NCBI GenBank assembly: GCA_028291455.1
Contig: JAQGHY010000195.1
Coordinates: 1 to 39,396 of the forward strand
Direction of reading: 5' to 3'
Source of the DNA: Rubritepida sp.
GTDB lineage: Bacteria; Pseudomonadota; Alphaproteobacteria; Acetobacterales; Acetobacteraceae
DNA: 39,396 nt
Shown here: piece after piece, positions 7,949 to 17,685 of the stretch
How positions within the stretch are numbered: the stretch's first letter is position 1
Layout: every line of letters starts with the position of its first letter
Translations under genes and position numbers: made by a program
The notes under the pieces: model-generated
Databases searched by the model: none
What the model saw: the letters and a program-made list of their open reading frames with translations, nothing else
Told to the model about the DNA's origin: nothing

Positions 7949-8710
7949 ATGTCCGTTTCCGTCAAGACCGCTCCCGCCAGCATGAGCGATGCCGAGTGGG
8001 GCGCGCGCTGCGACCTCGCCGCCCTCTACCGCATCGTCGAGCATCTAGGCTGGACCGATCTGCTCGAGACGCACATGACGGTGCGGGTTCCCGGCGAGCC
8101 CGGCACATTCCTCATCAACAACTACGGCGACATGTTCGATGAGATCACCGCGTCGAGCCTGGTGAAGATGGACCTCGAGGGCCGGGTTCTCGGCGGCGGC
8201 ACTAAGTACAACGCGGCCGGCTTCACGATCCACAGCGGCGTCTACAAGGCCTGCCCGGACGTCTCCTGCATCATGCATTCCCATACCCGCGCTGGCGCCG
8301 GGATCTCGGTACTCCGCCAGGGGCTTCGCCCGATCAGCCAGGATGCGCTGCATGTGCTGGACGACGTAGTCTACCACGAATACGGCATCCCGACCTCCGA
8401 GGAGGAGTGCATCGCGCTCGGCGAAAGCGCCCAGCGCGGCGGCTGCCTGGTGCTGCTGAACCATGGGCTGCTCGCCGCCGGCGCCACGATCCCCGGCACG
8501 CTCTACCGCCTCTACATGTTGGAGCGGGCCTGCGAGGTCGAGATGATCGCACGCAGCCTGGATGAGCCGCCCGTCCTGATCGAGCCGCATATCGTCGAGC
8601 GCGCGGCTAAGCGCCAGTCGGGAATGCGGGCGAAGCCGGAATACGGCGTGCGGCAATGGGAAGCGCTACTGCGGCGCGTCGATCGCCAGGGCGCCGACTA
8701 CCGCCGCTAG
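7949..8710 (+). CDS. Class II aldolase/adducin-family protein
   Basis: A 253-residue cytoplasmic protein. Metal-binding histidines are His110 and His112 in IMHSHTRAG and His172 in LLNHGLLAAG. The glutamate that acts as base in fuculose- and ribulose-phosphate aldolases (in the S-S-E-x-x-x-H pattern) is not at its place: the sequence there reads NAAGFTIH. This is the adducin-like branch with unclear chemistry, so it may be a decarboxylase, an aldolase on a non-phosphorylated substrate, or something else. It sits in the catabolic block between a secreted hydrolase and a flavin reductase, all on the plus strand. Confidence 0.86.
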   Translation: MSVSVKTAPASMSDAEWGARCDLAALYRIVEHLGWTDLLETHMTVRVPGEPGTFLINNYGDMFDEITASSLVKMDLEGRVLGGGTKYNAAGFTIHSGVYKACPDVSCIMHSHTRAGAGISVLRQGLRPISQDALHVLDDVVYHEYGIPTSEEECIALGESAQRGGCLVLLNHGLLAAGATIPGTLYRLYMLERACEVEMIARSLDEPPVLIEPHIVERAAKRQSGMRAKPEYGVRQWEALLRRVDRQGADYRR

Positions 8711-8793
8711 CCTCGGCGCGGCGGCACTGGCATCACACCACTTCCCATTGAGGCGACGTGCGCCCGTGCCGTCCAGGAGACTTGAGCTCAACC

Positions 8794-9426
8794 ATGTTCT
8801 ACGAACCCCGCCTGGGCCACGGCCTGCCTCATGACCCCTTCAAGGCCATCATCGCCCCGCGGCCCATAGGCTGGATTTCGACACTCGATGCCGAAGGCCG
8901 CGCCAACCTTGCCCCCTATAGCTTCTTCAACGCGGTCCATTCAAAGCCGCCTATGCTCGCCTTCACCAGCGAGACGATGAAGCACAGCGCCGCCAATGCC
9001 ATCGCCTCCGGCGAGTTCGTGTTCAACCTCTGCACGCGTGCGCTCTTCGACGCGATGAACATCTCCTCCGGCGCACTGGGCCGAGGCGAAAGCGAGTTCG
9101 AGGCCGCGGGGCTGGAGACGGCGCCGAGCCGCGTCGTGAAGGCCCCCCGCGTTGCCGCCGCTCCGGCCGCGCTCGAATGCCGCGTGGTGCATTCCATGCG
9201 GTTCAATGACCTGGACGGCTCGCCCTTGGAGGGGTGGATGATCATTGGCCAGGTGGTCGGCGTGCATATCGACGAGACCTATATCCGGGATGGCCGCTTC
9301 GACACGGCGGCGGCCCAGCCGCTGGCCCGCTGCGGCTACCGCGATTATGCCGCGGTCACGGAGATGTTCGAGGCGCTGCGCCCGACAGATGGTGGCGCCT
9401 TCCAGTCAGGCCAGCCGGATCGCTGA
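8794..9426 (+). CDS. Flavin reductase-like, FMN-binding split-barrel protein
   Basis: About 210 residues. The start of the fold reads FKAIIAPRPIGWISTLDAEG followed by NLAPYSFFNAVHSKPPML, typical of the flavin-reductase-like domain that binds FMN; a later GEFVFNLCTRAL segment fits too. The family includes NAD(P)H:flavin reductases that feed two-component monooxygenases. The start is uncertain: ATG 8794 is preferred by homology but its AGGAG site (8775-8779) is 14 bases off, while an in-frame TTG at 8782 lies very close to it. It is a plausible partner of the oxygenase at 3378, though five genes separate them and other roles are possible. Confidence 0.83.
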   Translation: MFYEPRLGHGLPHDPFKAIIAPRPIGWISTLDAEGRANLAPYSFFNAVHSKPPMLAFTSETMKHSAANAIASGEFVFNLCTRALFDAMNISSGALGRGESEFEAAGLETAPSRVVKAPRVAAAPAALECRVVHSMRFNDLDGSPLEGWMIIGQVVGVHIDETYIRDGRFDTAAAQPLARCGYRDYAAVTEMFEALRPTDGGAFQSGQPDR

Positions 9427-9570
9427 AGGAGGCCTTCCGGGGCTCGCATGGAGCTTGGCCGTCACGCGCAGTGAACAGGATCGGCGCTGACTATCAGCCT
9501 GACAGGTAGAGCCGCATTGCTCGGGCCGGGGAAGAATTGCACAGTTTCACTTTAACAGAGAGAGACTGTC

Positions 9571-9825
9571 ATGCACGCTTCACCCATCGCGATATTTGCA
9601 GCTGGCTTCATCGCGGGCGGCTTTGTCCTCGGCGGCGTCGTTGCACACGCCCGCATCGTTACGTTGAACTCAGCCATCGCCGGAGTTTTGCCCAACTCCG
9701 AAGGAAGCCTGTTCTGCGTCACGTCGAACAATGTCCTCCGGCCGATCCCTGGAGTATCGCGGAATACGAGCGTCAACGCTCCCGGTGGTGTCTCCAACGG
9801 CGTCACGATGCGGTGCCCGGCCTGA
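9571..9825 (+). CDS. Small membrane-anchored hypothetical protein
   Basis: An 84-residue protein I do not recognise. It has a glycine-rich hydrophobic N-terminal segment (residues 5-25, AIFAAGFIAGGFVLGGVV core), then a polar tail with two cysteines (Cys49, Cys82) that could face the periplasm and pair. The ATG at 9571 has a purine-rich GAGAGAG site upstream. It stands alone between the flavin reductase and tRNA-Gln, with a hairpin directly after its stop. Coding status is supported by start, length and topology only, so confidence is moderate. Confidence 0.5.
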   Translation: MHASPIAIFAAGFIAGGFVLGGVVAHARIVTLNSAIAGVLPNSEGSLFCVTSNNVLRPIPGVSRNTSVNAPGGVSNGVTMRCPA

Positions 9826-9905
9826 GGTAACGGCGTTACCCTGCCACGACGACGGTGCGGGTTCCAAGGCGGCCCCACCGAGGGAGGCGGGGCGCGGGAA
9901 CCCGC
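9826..9905. terminator. Two inverted repeats between the small protein gene and tRNA-Gln
   Basis: GGTAAC-GGC-GTTACC (9826-9840) begins right after the stop codon at 9825. A second pair, GCGGGTTCC (9857-9865) with GGAACCCGC (9897-9905), encloses GC-rich sequence. Neither is followed by a T-run on either strand, so they are not canonical intrinsic terminators, but their place between the end of a plus-strand gene and the 3' end of a minus-strand tRNA gene suits transcript ends. Confidence 0.4.
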
Positions 9906-9921
9906 CGGGCCTGAGCAAGCG

Positions 9922-9995
9922 TGGTTGGGGGACCTGGATTCGAACCAAGACTGTCCGAGTCAGAGTCGGAAGTTCTACCGTTAAACTATCCCCCA
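9922..9995 (-). tRNA. tRNA-Gln (anticodon CUG)
   Basis: The minus strand folds as a full cloverleaf: acceptor TGGGGGA pairs with TCCCCCA, the anticodon arm TCCGA-CTCTGAC-TCGGA carries CTG at positions 34-36, and the T arm is CTTGG-TTCGAAT-CCAGG. A 3' CCA is encoded (9924-9922) after discriminator A. The U1-A72 pair is typical of bacterial tRNA-Gln. It reads CAG, the dominant glutamine codon in this GC-rich genome. Confidence 0.95.
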
Positions 9996-10019
9996 AGCGT
10001 CGCCGCTCGGCTGGCGGGG

Positions 10020-10047
10020 CAATAACATCGCCCATCCGGCTTGCCAA
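10020..10047 (-). promoter_or_regulatory. Putative promoter of tRNA-Gln
   Basis: On the minus strand TTGGCA (10047-10042) and TTATTG (10025-10020) are separated by 16 bases. The tRNA 5' end would lie about 18 bases after the expected start of transcription, which fits a short leader. Assigned by eye. Confidence 0.42.
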
Positions 10048-10088
10048 GGCCGCTTTCGTGCTTGCAGTGGAAGCCCCGCTTCACGATC

Positions 10089-11138
10089 ATGACAGCCACG
10101 CCCCCAGAACGAGTCAGCCCCATGAGCGCCCCGCTTTCCGCCTCCGGGCACAGTCCCCCCTTCCGCGGCCCGCCGCCGGCTCTCTTTGCCGCGCTTGACC
10201 TGGGTACGAACAATTGCCGGCTGCTCATCGGCGCGCCCACCCGCCATGGCTTCCGCGTCGTGGACAGCTTTTCCCGCATCGTCCGCCTGGGCGAGGGCCT
10301 GGCCGGCACCGGCGCACTTTCCGATGCGGCAATGGACCGCACCATCGCCGCCCTCCTCGCCTGCGCCGAGCGGCTGCACCGCCGCCCCGTCCGAGGCCTT
10401 GCCGCCGTCGCCACGGAGGCCTGCCGCCGCGCTATCAACGGCAGCGCCTTCCTCGCCCGCGCCGCGCTGGAGACCGGCCTGCGCCCCCGCATCATCACTC
10501 CGCGCGAAGAGGCCGAGCTCGCGATGGAGAGCTGCGCGCCGCTGCTGGAAGCCACCGACCGCCGCGCAATCCTCTTCGACATCGGCGGCGGCAGTACCGA
10601 GATCGCCTGGATTCGCACGGGCCCGCGCCCGGAACTCATCGGCTACCTCTCCATCCCCTGCGGCGTCGTGACACTGGCCGAACGCGAGGGCGGCGACTGC
10701 TTCACCACGCATGGCTTCGACGCCGTGGTGGAGGACATCCACCATCGCCTCGCGACCTTCGACCGGCTGCACTGCATCGGACAGGAGATCCGCGCCGGTG
10801 GCGTCCGGCTGATCGGAACCTCCGGCACCGTCACCACCCTGGCCGGCGTGGTCATGGCCCTGCCGAAATACCGGCGCCAGCTGGTGGACGGCACGCGACT
10901 CGATACCAAGCTGGCCGACGAGGCCATGCGCCAGCTCTTCGCCATGGGCCGCGCCGGGCTCTCCGCTCATCCCTGCATCGGGCCGGAGCGCGCCGATTTC
11001 GTGCTGCCCGGCTGCGCCGTCTATGCCGCGATCCGCAGACTCTGGCCGCTGCCCGAGCTCACCGTCGCCGACCGCGGCCTGCGCGAGGGGATGCTCATGC
11101 GTCTGATGCGGGGTGACCGCGAGCCCTGGCGCGCGTAA
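10089..11138 (+). CDS. Ppx/GppA-family exopolyphosphatase/pentaphosphate phosphatase
   Basis: About 349 residues, the short single-core form common in alphaproteobacteria, with the ASKHA ATPase fold. The first phosphate-binding loop is ALDLGTNNCRLLIG, the second is FDIGGGSTEIAW near residue 172, and EEAELAMES and GTSGTVTTLAG are the other family blocks. It hydrolyses polyphosphate ends and/or pppGpp to ppGpp. The start is unsure: ATG 10089 and ATG 10122 are both in frame and neither has a strong ribosome site; the conserved fold begins well after both. rlmE follows 11 bases downstream, so the two are likely an operon. Confidence 0.88.
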   Translation: MTATPPERVSPMSAPLSASGHSPPFRGPPPALFAALDLGTNNCRLLIGAPTRHGFRVVDSFSRIVRLGEGLAGTGALSDAAMDRTIAALLACAERLHRRPVRGLAAVATEACRRAINGSAFLARAALETGLRPRIITPREEAELAMESCAPLLEATDRRAILFDIGGGSTEIAWIRTGPRPELIGYLSIPCGVVTLAEREGGDCFTTHGFDAVVEDIHHRLATFDRLHCIGQEIRAGGVRLIGTSGTVTTLAGVVMALPKYRRQLVDGTRLDTKLADEAMRQLFAMGRAGLSAHPCIGPERADFVLPGCAVYAAIRRLWPLPELTVADRGLREGMLMRLMRGDREPWRA

Positions 11139-11149
11139 ACGCTGGCCCC

Positions 11150-11845
11150 ATGGCCAAACCGCCCACCAAAAGCACCGCAGGAGGTCCCGGCCCCCGGGGC
11201 ACCCACGCCAATCTCAAGACCGCCCGCGGCCGCAGCAATGCGAGCCAGCGCTGGCTCTCGCGCCAGATCAACGATCCCTATGTGAAGGCCGCGCAGGCGG
11301 CCGGCTATCGCAGCCGCGCCGCCTTCAAGCTCACCGAGCTGAACGAGCGCTTCAAGCTGCTCAAGCCCGGGCAGCGCGTGGTGGACCTCGGCGCAGCACC
11401 CGGCGGCTGGACCCAGGTGGTACTGCGCGCACTGGACGAGCGCGGCCAGGTGGTGGCGCTGGACCTGCTGCCCATGGACAACCTCTCGGGTGCGATCGTT
11501 CTCCAGGGCGACTTCCAGGACGATGCGGCCGAGGCCGCGGTGCTGACGGCGCTGGGCGGCCAGGCGGACCTCGTGCTGTCGGACATGGCGCCGAACACCA
11601 CCGGCCACGGGCCGACCGACCATCTGCGCATCATGGACCTCGCCGCATTGGCTCTGGATTTTGCGGAAAAGGTGCTGGCGCCGGGCGGCTCCTTCGTCGC
11701 GAAGGTGTTCCAGGGCGGCAGCGAGAAGGCGATGCTCGAGCGGCTGCGGCTGAATTTCGCCAGGGTCCTCCACGCCAAACCGCCGGCGAGCCGCAAGGAG
11801 AGCAGCGAGCTTTACGTGGTGGCGATCGGGTTCGGGAAGCAGTAG
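11150..11845 (+). CDS. rlmE: 23S rRNA (uridine2552-2'-O)-methyltransferase RlmE (FtsJ/RrmJ)
   Basis: A 231-residue SAM-dependent methyltransferase. The SAM loop is VVDLGAAPGGWTQ (about residues 77-89). The catalytic tetrad K-D-K-E is complete: Lys60 in RAAFKL, Asp145 in LSDMAPN, Lys185 in FVAKVF and Glu220 in SSELYVV. The first 35 residues form a basic, low-complexity tail usual in alphaproteobacterial members. It methylates the A-loop of 23S rRNA late in 50S assembly. It sits 11 bases behind the Ppx/GppA gene, a common arrangement in the group. Confidence 0.95.
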   Translation: MAKPPTKSTAGGPGPRGTHANLKTARGRSNASQRWLSRQINDPYVKAAQAAGYRSRAAFKLTELNERFKLLKPGQRVVDLGAAPGGWTQVVLRALDERGQVVALDLLPMDNLSGAIVLQGDFQDDAAEAAVLTALGGQADLVLSDMAPNTTGHGPTDHLRIMDLAALALDFAEKVLAPGGSFVAKVFQGGSEKAMLERLRLNFARVLHAKPPASRKESSELYVVAIGFGKQ

Positions 11846-11856
11846 GCGGTCGAAGC

Positions 11857-11907
11857 ATGACAGACCGTCATATCGTGGCGCTGGACGCGGGGCCGATGCA
11901 GCGTTAA
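11857..11907 (+). other. Possible 16-codon leader ORF before guaB
   Basis: ATG at 11857 opens a 16-residue reading (MTDRHIVALDAGPMQR) ending at TAA 11905-11907, in the 103-base gap before guaB. A short GGTC-GTTT-GACC hairpin (11921-11932) lies between it and guaB. There is no clear ribosome site, and such ORFs arise easily by chance in GC-rich DNA. Confidence 0.15.
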
Positions 11908-11930
11908 GGCAGCACGCCAAGGTCGTTTGA

Positions 11931-13439
<1,509 letters not shown>

Positions 13440-13441
13440 CC

Positions 13442-14164
13442 ATGTCTAACCTCCTCGGCGAGCCCTGGCGGCCCAAGGCCAAGCCAGGGCGCGAGATCGA
13501 GGCGGTGGTCTTCGATGCCTATGGCACGCTGCTCGACGTGCATTCGGCGGTGATGCGCCATGCCGGACGGCTCGGCGCGGTGGCGGCGGATTTCTCGGCC
13601 GAATGGCGCGCGAAGCAGCTCGAATATTCCTGGGTTCGCAGCCTGACCGGGCCGACCAAGCATCGCGATTTCTGGATCTGCACCGTCGATGCGCTGCGTT
13701 TCGTCTGCGAGCGATACGGGGTCGGCGATGAGGCCTTGGTGTCCGATCTGCTCGATGCTTACCGCTTCCTCGACGCCTTTCCCGAAGTTCCGGCCATGCT
13801 GCGGGCCCTGCGCGCCAGGGACGTTCCGGCGGCGGTGCTCTCCAACGGCGCGTCGATGATGCTGGCCGATGCCTTCGGCCATGCCGGCATCGCCACGCTG
13901 CTCGACGCCTTACTCTCAGTCGAGGCCGTCGGCGTGTTCAAGCCGGACCGCCGGGTCTACGCCCTGGCCGAACAGCGACTGGGCCTGCCGGCGAGCAAGA
14001 TGATGTTCGTCTCGGCCAATGCCTGGGACAGCCAAGCGGCGCATGCGGCCGGCTTCCGCTGCATCCGCGTAAATCGCAACAATGCCCCCGACGAATATGG
14101 GCTGAAGGACACTGGCGTGCCGAGTTTGACGGACCTCTCCTCCCTCCCCGGCCTGCTGGCATGA
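13442..14164 (+). CDS. HAD-family hydrolase, type II (L-2-haloacid dehalogenase-like)
   Basis: A 240-residue protein of the haloacid dehalogenase superfamily, dehalogenase branch. Motif I is VVFDAYGTLLD with nucleophile Asp25; motif II is AVLSNGASMM; motif III lysine is in GVFKPDRRVY; the subclass marker FVSANAWDSQAAHAAGF follows. These features match S-2-haloacid dehalogenase (haloacid to hydroxyacid with inversion), though many genomic members act on other substrates. It overlaps the next gene by ATGA at 14161-14164, and begins 2 bases after guaB, so it is in the middle of an operon. Confidence 0.86.
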   Translation: MSNLLGEPWRPKAKPGREIEAVVFDAYGTLLDVHSAVMRHAGRLGAVAADFSAEWRAKQLEYSWVRSLTGPTKHRDFWICTVDALRFVCERYGVGDEALVSDLLDAYRFLDAFPEVPAMLRALRARDVPAAVLSNGASMMLADAFGHAGIATLLDALLSVEAVGVFKPDRRVYALAEQRLGLPASKMMFVSANAWDSQAAHAAGFRCIRVNRNNAPDEYGLKDTGVPSLTDLSSLPGLLA

Positions 14165-15468
14165 CGCCCGAGGGACGGCTTTCCGCCGCGATCGACCTGC
14201 TGCATGGCGTTTTCGACCAGCCTCGCCGGCCGGCCGATGCCATCACCGCCGACTTCTTCCGCGCCCGCCGATATATCGGCGCCAGCGACCGCCGTGCCGT
14301 CTCCGACCTCGCCTGGGGCGTGCTTCGGCAGCGGCTCCGGCTGGAATGGTGGGTCGGCGAGACCGGCGCGCGCCTGACGCCGCGCCTGCTGGTGCTGGCG
14401 TACCTCCTGCTGGTCGACAAGCGGAAGCCGGTCGAGGCCGCCCGCCTCTTCGACGCCGGGCGCTTCTCCGCGGGACCGCTGGACGTCGGCGAGCTGGGCG
14501 TGGCCGAGCGCCTCAACGGCAAGCCGCTGATGGGCAAGGAGATGCCCGACTCCGCGCGGCTCAACCTGCCGGAATGGGCCCTGCCCGGCCTGGTCGCCCG
14601 CTTCGGCGACCGGCTGGAGGCCGAGGCGGCAGCAATGGAGGCCGGCGCCCCGCTCGACCTTCGCGCGAACCTGCTCAAAACGACGCGCGAGGCGGCCCAG
14701 CAGGCGCTGCGCGCGGAGGGGCTGGTTTCCGAGACGACGCCGCTCTCGCCCTGGGGGCTTCGCCTTGCGGGCCGTACCCCCATTACAGGCACCGAGGCTT
14801 ACAAAACCGGGCTCATCGAGGTGCAGGACGAGGGCAGCCAGCTTGTCGCCGCGCTGGTCGGTGCCGCGCCCGGCATGCGCGTAGCCGATTACTGTGCCGG
14901 TGCCGCGGGCAAGACCCTCGCCATGGCCGCGACCATGAACAACCAGGGCCGCGTCACTGCCTGCGACGTCTCGGTGCCCCGGCTCGATGGAGCGACGAAG
15001 CGCCTGCGCCGCGCCGGTGTGCACAATGCCGAGACGCATCTGCTGGAGTCGGGCGATCGGTGGGTAAAACGCCGCGCCGGCCAGTTCGACCGCGTGCTGG
15101 TGGACGCCCCCTGCACCGGCACCGGGACCTGGCGCCGCAACCCCGATGCGCGCAGCCGCACCGGCGCCGAGGACCTCCGTGAACTAATTGAAAAGCAGCG
15201 TGAAATACTTGTAACTTCTTCACATCTCGTTCGTTCCGGCGGTAGGCTTGTCTACGCGACATGTTCGCTCTTGCCCGAGGAGGATGAATTGCAGGTCGAG
15301 CAGTTCCTGAAGGCCCATCCCGCATTCCGTGCCATCCCGCTCAGCGCGGCATGGCCGGCGGCCGGCCTCGCGGGCGCGCCCCCCATGGACGGCGAACACC
15401 TGCTGCTCTCCCCCGGCGCACACGGCACCGACGGCTTTTTCTGCGCCGTCATGGAACGCCAGGCCTAG
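14161..15468 (+). CDS. RsmB/NOP2-family rRNA (cytosine-C5)-methyltransferase
   Basis: A 435-residue RNA methyltransferase. The SAM region reads VADYCAGAAGKTLAMAA; two catalytic cysteines are in DAPCTGTGTWRRNPD (near residue 317) and YATCSLLPEEDE (near residue 367), the arrangement of RsmB (16S m5C967) and its relatives. The N-terminal part is helical and shorter than the NusB-like domain of E. coli RsmB. It starts inside the HAD stop codon and is followed after 12 bases by a GNAT gene. RsmB itself is the likeliest identity, but RsmF/NOP-like paralogues cannot be excluded. Confidence 0.88.
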   Translation: MTPEGRLSAAIDLLHGVFDQPRRPADAITADFFRARRYIGASDRRAVSDLAWGVLRQRLRLEWWVGETGARLTPRLLVLAYLLLVDKRKPVEAARLFDAGRFSAGPLDVGELGVAERLNGKPLMGKEMPDSARLNLPEWALPGLVARFGDRLEAEAAAMEAGAPLDLRANLLKTTREAAQQALRAEGLVSETTPLSPWGLRLAGRTPITGTEAYKTGLIEVQDEGSQLVAALVGAAPGMRVADYCAGAAGKTLAMAATMNNQGRVTACDVSVPRLDGATKRLRRAGVHNAETHLLESGDRWVKRRAGQFDRVLVDAPCTGTGTWRRNPDARSRTGAEDLRELIEKQREILVTSSHLVRSGGRLVYATCSLLPEEDELQVEQFLKAHPAFRAIPLSAAWPAAGLAGAPPMDGEHLLLSPGAHGTDGFFCAVMERQA

Positions 15469-15480
15469 GCCCGGCGTGCG

Positions 15481-16044
15481 ATGGTCACCATCCGCCGTGC
15501 CAGACCTAGTGACGCCACCGCCCTAGGCCTGGTTCATGTCGCGAGCTGGCGCAGCACCTATGCCGGTGTCCTGCCCGAGGAATATCTGAGCAGCCTCTCG
15601 GCCGAGCGTGAGACGCGCGGATACGAGCGCGGCATGACGGAACGCCGTGGCGGCCATGCCGCCTTCGTCGCCGTAGCGGACAACCTCGAAATCCCCGACG
15701 GGGGCGTGGTCGGCTTCATCACGGGCGGCCTCTCCCGCCGGCCGATTGTCGCCGAGGGCGAGGTGGAGACGCTCTACCTCCTGGACGACTTCCATGAGCG
15801 TGGGATCGGCCGCCGTCTGATGCGGGCGATGGCCTCGCATCTGGCCTCGTTGGGAGCGCAGTCCGCCTTCGCCTGGGTGCTGGAGAACAACCCCTCGCGC
15901 TGGTTCTACGAGCGACTCGGCGCGAAGCTGGTGGCCCGGGAGGAGATGAACTTCGCCCGCGAACGAACCTCGCAGATCGCCTATGCCTGGGACCCCATCC
16001 ACACGCTTTTGACGGCCACCGCGACCACGAAGCTGCCGCGGTAA
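15481..16044 (+). CDS. GNAT-family N-acetyltransferase
   Basis: A 187-residue acetyltransferase. The acetyl-CoA pyrophosphate loop is visible as ERGIGRRLMRAM (about residues 105-116), preceded by the strand VETLYLLDDF and followed by AFAWVLENNPSRWFYERLGAK, a classic GNAT C-terminal half. The first helix-strand unit starts RPSDATALGLVHVASWRSTY, common in the RimI/YitI-like group. The substrate (protein N-terminus, lysine or small molecule) is not deducible. It is 12 bases behind the RNA methyltransferase gene and 48 before guaA. Confidence 0.85.
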   Translation: MVTIRRARPSDATALGLVHVASWRSTYAGVLPEEYLSSLSAERETRGYERGMTERRGGHAAFVAVADNLEIPDGGVVGFITGGLSRRPIVAEGEVETLYLLDDFHERGIGRRLMRAMASHLASLGAQSAFAWVLENNPSRWFYERLGAKLVAREEMNFARERTSQIAYAWDPIHTLLTATATTKLPR

Positions 16045-16092
16045 CTCCCCCGCGCCGCTTGAGCGCGCCGCCGATCCGTGCTTTCAGCGCCC

Positions 16093-17649
16093 ATGAACAG
16101 CCAAGACCGAATCCTGATCCTCGACTTCGGCAGCCAGGTGACTCAGCTCATCGCGCGCCGCCTCCGCGAATCCGGCGTCTATTGCGAGGTCTGGCCGTAC
16201 AATTCGGCTCCCGAGGCGCGGATCCGCGCCTTCGAACCCAAGGGCATCATCCTCTCCGGCGGGCCGGCCAGCGTCACCGAGGGCGAAAGCCCCCGCGCGC
16301 CGGAAGTGATCTTCGACATGAAGCTCCCCGTCCTCGGCATCTGCTATGGGCAGCAGACCATGGCCGCGCAGCTCGGCGGGACCGTCGAAGGCGGGCATGC
16401 GCGGGAATTCGGCCGCGCCGTCGTCACCGTCACCGGCGAATGCGCCATTACCCAGGGGATCTGGGCCAAGGGCGCGCTGGAGACGGTGTGGATGTCGCAT
16501 GGCGACCGCATCACCGTGCTGCCGCCGGGCTTCCGCGTCGTCGCGGAGTCCGGGGGCGCGCCCTTCGCGCTCATCGCCAATGACGAGCGCCACTACTATG
16601 GCACCATGTTCCACCCCGAAGTCGTGCACACCCCGCACGGCGCGGCGCTGCTGAAGAACTTCACGCACGGGGTCTGCGGCTGCACCGGCGACTGGACCAT
16701 GGCCGGCTTCCGGGCCGAGGCCATCGCCCGCATCCGCGCCCAGGTGGGCCAGGGGCGCGTGATCTGCGGGCTTTCGGGCGGCGTGGATTCCTCGGTGGCG
16801 GCGGTGCTGCTGCACGAGGCGATCGGCGACCAGCTCACCTGCATCTACGTGGATCACGGGCTGATGCGGGCCAATGAGAGCGAGCAGGTGGTCGGCACCT
16901 TCCGCGACCGCTTCAACATCAAGCTGATCCATCGCGACGCGAGCGAGCTGTTCCTGGGCCAGCTTTCCGGCGTCACGGATCCCGAGCAGAAGCGCAAAAT
17001 CATCGGGCGGCTGTTCATCGAGGTCTTCGAGGAGGAGCAGAACAAGCTCGGCGGCGCGGACTTCCTGGCTCAGGGCACGCTGTACCCGGATGTGATCGAA
17101 AGCGTCTCCGCGACCGGCGGGCCTTCGGTGACGATCAAGTCGCACCACAATGTGGGCGGGCTGCCTGCGGGGATGCGCATGAAGCTGGTGGAGCCGCTGC
17201 GCGACCTGTTCAAAGACGAGGTGCGCGCGCTGGGCCGCGAACTCGGCATGCCCGAGGAGATCGTGGGACGGCACCCGTTCCCTGGGCCGGGGCTCGCGAT
17301 CCGCATCCCGGGCGAGGTGACGCGCGAGAAGGCCGACCTGCTGCGGAAGGTGGACACGGTCTACCTGGAGGAGATCCGCAACGCCGGGCTGTACGACGCG
17401 ATCTGGCAGGCGTTCGCGGTGCTGCTGCCGGTGCGGACGGTGGGCGTGATGGGGGATGGACGCACTTACGACATGGCCTGCGCGCTGCGCGCCGTCACTA
17501 GCACGGATGGGATGACCGCGGAGTTTTACCCGTTCGACATGGGCTTTTTGGGGCGGGTAGCGAACCGGATCGTGAACGAGGTCCCGGGGGTGAACCGGGT
17601 GACCTACGATATAACGAGCAAGCCGCCTGGGACGATCGAGTGGGAGTGA
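16093..17649 (+). CDS. guaA: GMP synthase (glutamine-hydrolysing)
   Basis: A 518-residue two-domain enzyme converting XMP, glutamine and ATP to GMP. The class I glutamine amidotransferase domain has the triad Cys84 (GICYGQQ), His174 and Glu176 (MFHPEV). The ATP-pyrophosphatase P-loop is LSGGVDSSV, and the C-terminal dimerisation domain ends [15 protein letters not shown], fully conserved. The start ATG 16093 gives the usual [15 protein letters not shown] beginning. Oddity: the last 40-50 codons use GGG, CGG, TTT, TTG, GTA and ATA far more than the rest of the gene. This 3' end is a known integration target and the AT-rich island starts directly behind it. Confidence 0.97.
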   Translation: MNSQDRILILDFGSQVTQLIARRLRESGVYCEVWPYNSAPEARIRAFEPKGIILSGGPASVTEGESPRAPEVIFDMKLPVLGICYGQQTMAAQLGGTVEGGHAREFGRAVVTVTGECAITQGIWAKGALETVWMSHGDRITVLPPGFRVVAESGGAPFALIANDERHYYGTMFHPEVVHTPHGAALLKNFTHGVCGCTGDWTMAGFRAEAIARIRAQVGQGRVICGLSGGVDSSVAAVLLHEAIGDQLTCIYVDHGLMRANESEQVVGTFRDRFNIKLIHRDASELFLGQLSGVTDPEQKRKIIGRLFIEVFEEEQNKLGGADFLAQGTLYPDVIESVSATGGPSVTIKSHHNVGGLPAGMRMKLVEPLRDLFKDEVRALGRELGMPEEIVGRHPFPGPGLAIRIPGEVTREKADLLRKVDTVYLEEIRNAGLYDAIWQAFAVLLPVRTVGVMGDGRTYDMACALRAVTSTDGMTAEFYPFDMGFLGRVANRIVNEVPGVNRVTYDITSKPPGTIEWE

Positions 17650-17685
17650 ATACTTGGCTTTTTACCAAATCGACTTGCAAGATCT

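Noticed and set aside
17654-17668. TTGG-CTTTTTA-CCAA as a terminator for guaA
   Set aside because: The stem has only four pairs and no T-run follows it; too weak to call.
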